Assembly (NCBI GenBank): GCA_015523135.1
Contig: WAKY01000134.1
Location: 1-5,448, forward strand
From: Candidatus Aciduliprofundum sp.
Lineage (GTDB): Archaea; Thermoplasmatota; Thermoplasmata; Thermoplasmatales; Aciduliprofundaceae
Length of the DNA: 5,448 nt
Reading direction: 5' to 3'
The notes beneath the pieces are model-generated. The model did no database searches. It was given only the letters and a program-made list of their open reading frames with translations, and was not told where the DNA came from. Each line of letters begins with the position of its first letter. Positions within the stretch are counted from its first letter, which is position 1. This document shows positions 1 to 5,448 of the stretch, piece by piece. Position numbers and translations under genes: made by a program.

Positions 1-6
1 CCAATT

Positions 7-14
7 AGGTGGTC
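7..14 (+). promoter_or_regulatory. Ribosome binding site that fixes the exporter start
   Basis: AGGTGGTC matches the archaeal Shine-Dalgarno consensus AGGTGATC with one mismatch and lies just upstream of the ATG at 18. An alternative GTG at 9 falls inside this site, and an in-frame TAG at 6-8 closes the frame upstream. The ATG at 18 is therefore the better start, and the gene is complete at its 5' end. Only 17 bases lie upstream, so no promoter can be judged. Confidence 0.7.
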
Positions 15-17
15 ATT

Positions 18-3000
18 ATGGATTTGAGATCTCTTGGAAACGTAGTAAGTAAGAGGCCTGTGGCGACGATAATAATCATACTCCTCATAACATCTATATT
101 TGGATTCTATGCTGCTCAAATGCAGATGAGTGCGGATCTTAGCACATTCTTACCTAATGACGAGATGGTTAAGGCGCAGATGAAGGTAAGTGAGAATTTT
201 GGAGATACGGATATTGTTCAAGTTATCCTTGTATCAAATAATACACTCTCAAAATCAGCCTTGATGGATATGCTCACGATTGAAGAAAACTTACAAAATG
301 ATAGTGTAATATCGAAGAATTTGAGAACTCCCAACTCTCCAAGTGAGAGTATAATCTCCCCTGCAGATATAATTATAATGGGCAATATGACCATTGAGTT
401 TGAAAATAAACTAACTAAATTGCTTAAAAATATGAGCAGTGAGATAAAGGGTCTTAATTTCACAGTTGCCCTTATTCCAATAAGGATGATGAGCTCTGTT
501 ATGGGTGATTATAGGGATATATATGAAAATGCTACAGATATAAGGGAGGATGCAAAGAACATAGTTCTATTGATGTTCTCTAAGCCATCTTCCAATGAAA
601 CGGGTATGGGTAAAATTGAGCCACTTTTGCAGAATTTGACCTATGTACTTACCTACTCATCTGATTTCTCTGAAAAATCAAAGGTATTGACTATGCTCAC
701 GCCACCCTTGGGAAATTCCACTGATGGAAATGAGAGTGAAAATCCTTTATTTCAGTATTTTGTGAACGATATACTTTCTAATATGAGTTTAGAAAATAAG
801 AGTATATCTGTGCATTATTTCTCTTTGACAAATACATTTACTGAAAGCTCGTTGGATTACTCCCTATCTTCCATAAATTCGGCTATAAATGGAAATGATC
901 AGCTTATAAATGCTCTGAATATGGTGAAGGGTAGTGTTATGAGTGGGGATAACGCTACAGCTTTATACATAATGAATAAGACAATTGAAGGTGTATCTTC
1001 AAATCTTGCACAGATGTCCATGGTGTATCCATATTATTATTCATTCAACAATTCCCTTTCACAATTCATCTATGACTTCAAAATGGGTACTTTAAGCCCT
1101 AATGATATAGAGAGTTTGAAAGAGAACATATCCACTATGCTTACAATATCTTCGGGAGATTTCAAAAATATGTTAGAGATTTTAGATGATACATTGGAGC
1201 AATGGATGCAAAGCAGTTACATCTTTTATGATCTTTTATATGAAGCAAATGCAACCCTTCCCGCAGTGCAGGGATTCATCCAGAATTATCAAGGGGCAAT
1301 TATACTTAACAATTCTCTTGCGGGTATAAAGATGGAGATAGATTATGATACTGTTGAGAATACAACTGCTCATATCGATTATCTTGTTGGATATTTGAGA
1401 AATGCTAATACGGAGTTAGAGAGACAAAAAGGGTTTATAGAGGAAGCTATGAATGCTATGGATACTTCTTATTACCATTGGTACTCTCAGATGCTCAATG
1501 ATTTGGATTATGTATTACAAAACTCAAATGTAGGAAAATATGCTATGAACATTTTTGTATTAACACTTCAAATGATGAATGAAGGAGGACAAGGAGGAAA
1601 TATGGGTGATTTCACGATATTTTATTCTCTCAAGCATGCCTTTGATTCTAATGTGGCACCAAAGTACAAGGAAGAGATACAAAGTATGTACCTAACTATA
1701 ATGGGAATGATGGAAATAGGTAAAGAGTATGAGGGGGAGCAACCTTCAATGCCAGGAACCCCAAGTGTGGAATTACCTGATCTAAATCCTTCATATTCTG
1801 AGAAAAAGGATATATTAAAAAATATGAGTTACAAGGATATAACTCAAACTGTATCAAATATTGAAAATTACGATGTATCTGAGTTTATGAATACTATTAA
1901 TACCACAATTCCTATAGTTGAAAACGCAAGTGCAAATATGAGCAGTTTTGCAAATGAAGTTGAGAAATTATTGGAGAATATGAACTTTGTTTATTCTACT
2001 ACAGGAGATTCCAATGTTAGTGATATGATTGAAATGTATGCCCAGCTTCATAAAAACATCTCCGCAGCCTCCAATTCCTTGAATTCCCTAGCTTCAAATT
2101 TACCGCATATGAGTGGATTTACCTATATGATGCAAAAATTCTCCGGACAGCTAAAAAGTATGTTTTCAAAGGATTTCAATGGAAAGACAGCAAAAGCATC
2201 TATGATCATCGTTATGTTAAATGATACTAGATTGCCAGGGGAGAGTGATACTCAGCATAGCAAGAGAATGGAAACTTTGGAGGAGAAAGTTGAGAGTATA
2301 GCAAAGGAATCTAATGTCTCTAGCAAGGTGATGGTAATGGGTACTTATCTAATCTCACAGGCAACGGAGAAAACATCTAATGAAACTATGAATGTGATAT
2401 TTCCCATAGCCATAATATTGGTGATTGTTATACTTCTCATAACATTTAGAAGCATAGTTGATACGCTTCTAGGCCTATTAGGTCTTGGAATGGCTATAGC
2501 TTGGGCCTATGGATTTGGTGTTATGATGGATTATAGCTTTAATCAGATAAGCACAACAGTAGCAGTTCTCTTAGTGGGCTTGGGAATAGATTATGCTATA
2601 CACACCATATTGCGTTATAGAGAAGAGCTTAGAAAGGGAAGAAAAGTGAGAGACGCAATGAATGAGATGATAACCCACCTTGGGATGGGACTTATCTTAG
2701 CTACACTTACTACAATCATAGCATTTCTTTCAAATGTTTCCTCACCTATCCCACCAGTTAGTGATTTTGGAATAATGAACGCTGTGGGCATATTTGGTGC
2801 ATTTATAATCTTCACAACTGCGATTCCAGCAATGAAAATACTTATTGATGAGCATAGAGAGAAGAAAGGAAAGTTAAAGGTAAATAAAGAGAAAGAGAAG
2901 GAAGGCTCTGGACTTGTTGTGTTGAACAGGTTTATGGCTTTGAGTGCAATAGCTGCAGAACATCATAGAATTGCAGTTATTACCATTGTCTTGATCATAA

Positions 3001-4097
3001 GTGGCGTGGCTATTTATGGAGGAATGAATGTTAGCACTACATTTGATCTAAAGGATTTTCTACCTCAGAACTTAGAGATTACAGATACAATTAATTTTAT
3101 GACAGAGAATTTCAACACCTCTGGAATGAGCGATAATTATGTTCTAATTGAAGGAAATGTAACCTCACCTTCGGCTTTGAAGGCAGTACAGAGTACTATG
3201 GAGAACCTAAAAGATGATGATTATGTGGATTATTCACAATCTTCCAGCATAACTACTCTAATCTCTGAATGGAAAGAGAAAAACAGCACATTTGCGAAGA
3301 TTGTTATGGGAAATGATACAGATGGAGATGGATTGCCTGATAAAAATATCAAAGCAATTTATGATTGGCTCTATGAGAATGCCGATGGGAAATCAATATT
3401 GCATAAGAGTAACAATACTTACGATTCCATGCTTATCATAATACGCAGCTCTGCTAGCAACGATAAGGAAAATAGGATACTTTCAGATGAAATAAATGAG
3501 GACATTAAACCATTAAAAGATGTAGGATTGAAGGCCATACCTACAGGTACAAACCTTCTCACATTCCACATCCTTGATATGCTGGAAGGTAGCCAGTGGC
3601 GCTCTCTATGGATAACAATAATAGCTTCTTTGGTTGTACTCACAATAGTGTTCTTCTATGAGAAGAGAAGTTGGGTACTTGGGTTGATAACCTCTATTCC
3701 TGTTGTATTAAGTTTACTCTGGCTTCTTGGAAGTATGTATGCTTTGGACATAAACTTTAATGTGGTAACAGTAACCATTACATCTCTGACAATAGGGCTT
3801 GGAATAACTTATGCTATTCACATAACCCATAGATTCCTTGAAGATTGGAGCAATGAAAAGAGCATAGAGGATGCAATAAGAAAAACTGTCAAGCATACAG
3901 GTACATCCATATTCGGTGCAGCTACTACTACACTTGCAGGATTTGGAACACTGATGCTATCTTCCATGCCACCAATTCGACAATTTGGAGAGATTGCCGC
4001 ACTTTCAATTCTCTACAGCTTTGTGCTCTCAGTGTTTATACTGCCAACATTCCTCTATATGTGGGCATCTTGGAGAGAGAAGAGAAACAAGCTATAA
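18..4097 (+). CDS. RND superfamily (MMPL/HAE3-type) membrane exporter with giant first outer domain
   Basis: This 1359-residue protein is a predicted proton-driven RND exporter of the MMPL/HAE3 type; its substrate is unknown. It has two homologous halves. Half one: TM1 at about 15-33, the conserved stretch DLSTFLP at 40-46, an outer domain to about 790, then TM2-TM6 at about 792-942. Half two: TM7 at about 985-1002, DLKDFLP at 1010-1016, an outer domain to about 1195, then TM8-TM12 at about 1196-1350. The relay motif in TM4 is GLGIDYAIH (Asp858, Tyr859); its TM10 partner is GLGITYAIH, with Thr1264 instead of Asp. Both halves keep a PP...FG motif before the sixth helix (912-918 and 1318-1324). 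The halves are joined by a Lys/Glu-rich cytoplasmic linker at about 944-965. Family members often have 700-1000 residues; the excess here is one insertion in the first outer domain. No cysteine is present. No frameshift is seen. It may be monocistronic on the downstream side, since an oligo-T terminator follows. Family assignment is firm; the transported molecule (lipid, polyprenoid or other) cannot be named. Confidence 0.92.
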   Translation: MDLRSLGNVVSKRPVATIIIILLITSIFGFYAAQMQMSADLSTFLPNDEMVKAQMKVSENFGDTDIVQVILVSNNTLSKSALMDMLTIEENLQNDSVISKNLRTPNSPSESIISPADIIIMGNMTIEFENKLTKLLKNMSSEIKGLNFTVALIPIRMMSSVMGDYRDIYENATDIREDAKNIVLLMFSKPSSNETGMGKIEPLLQNLTYVLTYSSDFSEKSKVLTMLTPPLGNSTDGNESENPLFQYFVNDILSNMSLENKSISVHYFSLTNTFTESSLDYSLSSINSAINGNDQLINALNMVKGSVMSGDNATALYIMNKTIEGVSSNLAQMSMVYPYYYSFNNSLSQFIYDFKMGTLSPNDIESLKENISTMLTISSGDFKNMLEILDDTLEQWMQSSYIFYDLLYEANATLPAVQGFIQNYQGAIILNNSLAGIKMEIDYDTVENTTAHIDYLVGYLRNANTELERQKGFIEEAMNAMDTSYYHWYSQMLNDLDYVLQNSNVGKYAMNIFVLTLQMMNEGGQGGNMGDFTIFYSLKHAFDSNVAPKYKEEIQSMYLTIMGMMEIGKEYEGEQPSMPGTPSVELPDLNPSYSEKKDILKNMSYKDITQTVSNIENYDVSEFMNTINTTIPIVENASANMSSFANEVEKLLENMNFVYSTTGDSNVSDMIEMYAQLHKNISAASNSLNSLASNLPHMSGFTYMMQKFSGQLKSMFSKDFNGKTAKASMIIVMLNDTRLPGESDTQHSKRMETLEEKVESIAKESNVSSKVMVMGTYLISQATEKTSNETMNVIFPIAIILVIVILLITFRSIVDTLLGLLGLGMAIAWAYGFGVMMDYSFNQISTTVAVLLVGLGIDYAIHTILRYREELRKGRKVRDAMNEMITHLGMGLILATLTTIIAFLSNVSSPIPPVSDFGIMNAVGIFGAFIIFTTAIPAMKILIDEHREKKGKLKVNKEKEKEGSGLVVLNRFMALSAIAAEHHRIAVITIVLIISGVAIYGGMNVSTTFDLKDFLPQNLEITDTINFMTENFNTSGMSDNYVLIEGNVTSPSALKAVQSTMENLKDDDYVDYSQSSSITTLISEWKEKNSTFAKIVMGNDTDGDGLPDKNIKAIYDWLYENADGKSILHKSNNTYDSMLIIIRSSASNDKENRILSDEINEDIKPLKDVGLKAIPTGTNLLTFHILDMLEGSQWRSLWITIIASLVVLTIVFFYEKRSWVLGLITSIPVVLSLLWLLGSMYALDINFNVVTVTITSLTIGLGITYAIHITHRFLEDWSNEKSIEDAIRKTVKHTGTSIFGAATTTLAGFGTLMLSSMPPIRQFGEIAALSILYSFVLSVFILPTFLYMWASWREKRNKL
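390..2180 (+). other. Insertion of about 595 residues in the first outer domain of the exporter
   Basis: This covers residues about 125-721. The flanks (about 40-120 and 722-790) line up in character with the whole second outer domain (1004-1195), so the intervening part is extra. It reads as mostly amphipathic helix, rich in Met, Asn, Ser and Leu, with no cysteine and few tryptophans (in EQWMQ and YYHWYS). A Gly-rich turn (523-530) and a Pro-rich segment with five prolines between 576 and 591 probably act as hinges separating sub-domains. I recognise no catalytic or ligand motif. By analogy to helical outer hairpins of other MMPL proteins it may extend the transport path or bind a partner; that is inference. 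Boundaries are approximate. Confidence 0.6.
3315..3341 (+). other. Calcium-type loop DxDxDGxxD in the second outer domain
   Basis: Residues 1100-1108 read DTDGDGLPD. The spacing of Asp1100, Asp1102, Asp1104 and Asp1108 fits the DxDxDGxxD calcium loops of thrombospondin type-3 and dockerin-like repeats. There is no Glu at EF-hand position 12 (Ile1111), so a classical EF-hand is unlikely. The loop sits in the predicted extracytoplasmic domain, where calcium is plentiful. Calcium binding is inferred from the motif only. Confidence 0.5.
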
Positions 4098-4113
4098 TTT
4101 TTCCCTTTTTTTC
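4098..4113 (+). terminator. Oligo-T terminator after the exporter gene
   Basis: T5-CCC-T7-C begins directly after the TAA stop at 4095-4097. Archaeal RNA polymerase stops at such T tracts without needing a hairpin, and no stem-loop is seen here. It separates exporter transcription from the alba promoter that follows immediately. Confidence 0.65.
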
Positions 4114-4130
4114 AAAGAAAAATATAAATA
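4114..4130 (+). promoter_or_regulatory. Archaeal BRE/TATA promoter of alba
   Basis: A purine-rich BRE-like stretch (AAAGAAA, 4114-4120) is followed by the TATA box AATATAAATA (4121-4130). With the usual spacing of about 25 bases, transcription would start near 4152-4155, giving a leader of roughly 25 bases that includes the ribosome site. No operator-like inverted repeat is evident. Confidence 0.7.
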
Positions 4131-4162
4131 GAGAAATCCTATTCCTCACATACCCAGAAAAT

Positions 4163-4169
4163 AAGGAGG
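4163..4169 (+). promoter_or_regulatory. Strong Shine-Dalgarno site of alba
   Basis: AAGGAGG lies eight bases before the ATG at 4178. It decides the start: the frame is open back to an ATG at 4061, but that start would lie inside the exporter gene and upstream of the alba TATA box. Confidence 0.85.
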
Positions 4170-4177
4170 CGATAAAA

Positions 4178-4450
4178 ATGGCAGAAGAAAACGTTGTATT
4201 CGTAGGAAAGAAGCCAACAATGAACTATGTACTTGCTGTTGTGACACAGTTTAACAGCGGCGTGAACACTGTAATTTTGAAGGCAAGAGGAAAGGCCATA
4301 AGCAAGGCCGTTGATGTTGCAGAAATTGTCCGCAACCGCTTTGTACCAAGTTTGCAGTATGGAGAAATAAAGATTGGCACAGAGAGCTTGCAGAGCGAGA
4401 AAGGAGAAACAAATGTCTCTTCCATCGAAATAGAGATGAAGAGGGAGTAA
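4178..4450 (+). CDS. alba: Alba family chromatin protein
   Basis: This 90-residue protein is Alba (Sso10b family), a small basic dimer that coats double-stranded DNA and also binds RNA, and is one of the main architectural chromatin proteins of archaea. Near the N-terminus it has the diagnostic stretch VGKKPTMNYVLA (9-20). Lys11 and Lys12 match Lys16 and Lys17 of the Sulfolobus protein, where Lys16 is the acetylated residue that tunes DNA affinity. The second signature KARGKAISKAVD (35-46) supplies DNA-contacting basic residues. Phe55 in VRNRF matches Phe60 of Sso10b, which mediates dimer-dimer contacts along DNA. The C-terminal strand ends SSIEIEMKRE. Length is normal for the family, and no domain is missing. 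It has its own promoter and a strong ribosome site, consistent with an abundant protein. Whether the lysine is acetylated in this organism cannot be seen. Confidence 0.97.
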   Translation: MAEENVVFVGKKPTMNYVLAVVTQFNSGVNTVILKARGKAISKAVDVAEIVRNRFVPSLQYGEIKIGTESLQSEKGETNVSSIEIEMKRE

Positions 4451-4460
4451 TCCTTCCCCC

Positions 4461-4491
4461 TTATTTTTATTGTTTATTCTTTCTTCTTCTT
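4461..4491 (+). terminator. T-rich pyrimidine terminator of alba, overlapping the opposing gene
   Basis: Ten bases after the alba stop, a T-rich tract begins (a T5 run at 4464-4468, then TTCTTTCTTCTTCTT at 4477-4491 or so). It would serve as an archaeal hairpin-free terminator. Most of it lies within the last codons of the convergent gene, whose Arg/Lys-rich tail reads AGA/AAG/AAA on the other strand. No comparable T run is seen on the minus strand just beyond that gene's own stop. Confidence 0.6.
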
Positions 4492-5448
4492 GAAATTACT
4501 ATTATTGCAAGTAATGGGATTATAAGGATTGCAAAATTATGGAGTTCTGGAATTTTATCGAAGTATATATCGTAATTTCCATTTCTATCGTCTGTCCATA
4601 CCACATAAACATTATTATTATCAATGTATGCAGCTACTGTTCCATATACTGCAACTCCTGAGCCTTGATCACTTACAGTTTCCACAGAATTCCAATCATT
4701 TCCCGCATCTGTGGATTCTCTCATACATATGTAACCTGTGGAATAATCTAAATAAAATACATAGACATCAGCACCGTTGGCAACTACCCATGGATAGACT
4801 TCACTATCACTTGATAGACTGCCATTTACCCAAATCACACTGCTCCATGTATTTCCATTATCTGTTGAAGTTATAAGTCCTACATCCCAATTAGAATATA
4901 CTATGGAACCTAATAAAGTGACTACATACCAGCCACTAAATGCAACGTATACATAGTCTCCAGATGCATAAATTGAGGGAAATGTGTATCTATAATATCC
5001 ATAGTATCCATTGAACGAACCATATATTATTCTTCCAGACCATTTTGTAGAATTTATGCCGGTATTATTGGCTATTACTATTCCTCTATCATTATCTTCA
5101 TAATAAGTAACGAATACTTTGGGAGTGCTACCTGTAGAAATAGCAATCCTTGGAAGTGCTTCTATATATGATGAGCTCGCAAAACTATGGTAATCATAGA
5201 TATACTTGTTGTTGATTATTTTCATTAAGCCAACATTATAATCTGAGCTCCCATTTGCATAGTCATATGCTACATAAATATAAGTATTCCCTGAAGGGTC
5301 TGTGTATGTTGCTGCTGAGATATCAATAGTGTTTTCCCAAGCCCAATTGGCTGAAATTTTTGTTAAAACACCAGTGTGAGTATTATAAATAAAATAAGCA
5401 AATTTTGAACCAGAAGTAAAGTTATCAAAGAATATGTAAAGGTTATCT
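4467..5448 (-). CDS. Surface beta-propeller protein with Asp boxes and C-terminal anchor (5' end outside window)
   Basis: The C-terminal 326 residues are visible. The frame stays open to the right edge, so the gene is partial and its signal peptide and promoter are outside. Numbering here is from the first complete codon at the edge. The core is a row of about six blades whose central strand reads like VYVxY or VYVVW, at residues about 4, 56, 111, 165, 228 and 280 (period 52-63). Two Asp boxes are present: STDNGNTW (194-201) and STDAGNDW (245-252). The last blade has WTDDRNGNYDIYF (284-296), a motif common in extracellular sialidase-like propellers. The protein ends with PEL (300-302), a hydrophobic helix with Pro311, and the tail RRRKNKQ. 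Five N-glycosylation sequons are visible, and there is one cysteine. A Met at 75 (5223-5225) is internal to a blade and is not the start. No sialidase FRIP motif or catalytic set is visible, so enzymatic activity is not claimed; binding or S-layer-associated roles are equally possible. Confidence 0.85.
   Translation of the reverse strand, partial: DNLYIFFDNFTSGSKFAYFIYNTHTGVLTKISANWAWENTIDISAATYTDPSGNTYIYVAYDYANGSSDYNVGLMKIINNKYIYDYHSFASSSYIEALPRIAISTGSTPKVFVTYYEDNDRGIVIANNTGINSTKWSGRIIYGSFNGYYGYYRYTFPSIYASGDYVYVAFSGWYVVTLLGSIVYSNWDVGLITSTDNGNTWSSVIWVNGSLSSDSEVYPWVVANGADVYVFYLDYSTGYICMRESTDAGNDWNSVETVSDQGSGVAVYGTVAAYIDNNNVYVVWTDDRNGNYDIYFDKIPELHNFAILIIPLLAIIVISRRRKNKQ
4470..4550 (-). other. 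C-terminal PEF-CTERM-like sorting or anchor segment
   Basis: The tail has the tripartite layout of archaeal sorting signals: a short motif (Pro300-Glu301-Leu302), a hydrophobic helix at about 305-318 with Pro311, and a basic cluster RRRK at the very end. PEF-CTERM proteins have Phe where Leu stands here. It may be an archaeosortase substrate or a plain C-terminal membrane anchor; the sequence alone does not decide. Confidence 0.6.
4692..4715 (-). other. Asp box 2, degenerate (STDAGNDW)
   Basis: It matches SxDxGxTW except that Asp replaces Thr at position seven. It lies 51 residues after box 1, consistent with the adjacent blade. Confidence 0.75.
4845..4868 (-). other. Asp box 1 (STDNGNTW)
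   Basis: This is a perfect match to the SxDxGxTW Asp box (BNR) consensus, the beta-hairpin turn of sialidase-type propeller blades. It is structural and not catalytic in known families. Confidence 0.85.

Larger units (their letters stand above)
4560..5438 (-). repeat. Six diverged beta-propeller blade repeats
   Basis: The repeat is visible at protein level only. The recurring strand is YIFFD, YIYVAYD, KVFVTYYED, YVYVAF, DVYVFYLD and NVYVVWTDD, often preceded by a Pro-Ser/Arg/Trp-Ile/Val strand (FPSI, YPWV, LPRI). Spacing is 52, 55, 54, 63 and 52 residues. More blades may lie beyond the edge. Confidence 0.7.

Noticed and set aside
9..17. GTG start at 9 for the exporter.
   Set aside because: The codon lies within the AGGTGGTC ribosome site; ATG at 18 has proper spacing.
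218..463. Minus-strand open frames inside the exporter (here, and at 2615-2815, 3419-3643 and 3714-3896).
   Set aside because: They are hydrophobic shadow frames of the exporter coding strand, with no start signals or recognisable product.
4061..4177. N-terminal extension of alba to an upstream in-frame ATG at 4061 (129 residues).
   Set aside because: It overlaps the exporter's end, would lie upstream of the alba TATA box, and adds residues foreign to Alba; the strong AAGGAGG before 4178 fixes the real start.
4225..4425. Minus-strand 66-residue frame within alba.
   Set aside because: It is fully antisense to a highly conserved gene and shows no protein features of its own.
4529..4876. Plus-strand 115-residue open frame, rich in His and Tyr.
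   Set aside because: It is antisense to the propeller gene, has no recognisable family or ribosome site, and its His/Tyr richness is explained by the complementary codons.
4467..5225. Propeller gene starting at the Met codon at 5223-5225.
   Set aside because: The frame is open to the window edge and the upstream 74 residues show the same blade pattern, so this Met is internal.
4467..5448. Calling the propeller protein a sialidase.
   Set aside because: Asp boxes occur in many non-enzymatic propellers, and no FRIP motif or catalytic Arg/Tyr/Glu set can be identified in the visible part.

Overview
The window looks archaeal. The supports are a canonical Alba chromatin protein, an A/T-rich TATA/BRE-like promoter, oligo-T terminators without hairpins, Shine-Dalgarno sites that fit the archaeal 16S tail, AGA/AGG and ATA-rich codon use, and a surface protein with a PEF-CTERM-like tail. 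Base composition is A+T-rich by eye. A thermophilic or Thermoplasmatota/Aciduliprofundum-like euryarchaeon is my best guess for the host, but the lineage is an inference and not proven here.

Layout. (1) 18-4097, plus strand: a very large RND/MMPL-type membrane exporter of 1359 residues. It has two six-helix halves. The first outer domain is about 755 residues, roughly four times the second, because of an insertion of nearly 600 residues. (2) 4098-4177: a compact 80-base spacer holding an oligo-T terminator for the exporter, directly followed by a BRE/TATA promoter and a strong Shine-Dalgarno site. (3) 4178-4450, plus strand: Alba, 90 residues. (4) 4451-4466: a 16-base convergent gap. (5) 4467-5448, minus strand: the C-terminal 326 residues of a surface beta-propeller protein with Asp boxes and a C-terminal membrane anchor. 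Its beginning lies beyond the right edge. There is no stretch over 300 bases without a gene.

The genes do not form one functional unit. Alba has its own promoter and is a housekeeping chromatin gene. The exporter and the propeller protein both act at the cell surface and both carry many N-glycosylation sequons on the predicted outside, but nothing in the sequence shows that they work together. I see no mobile elements, CRISPR arrays, tRNA or rRNA genes. The most unusual content is the exporter: its outer insertion, its asymmetric proton-relay motif, its sequon distribution and a calcium-type loop.
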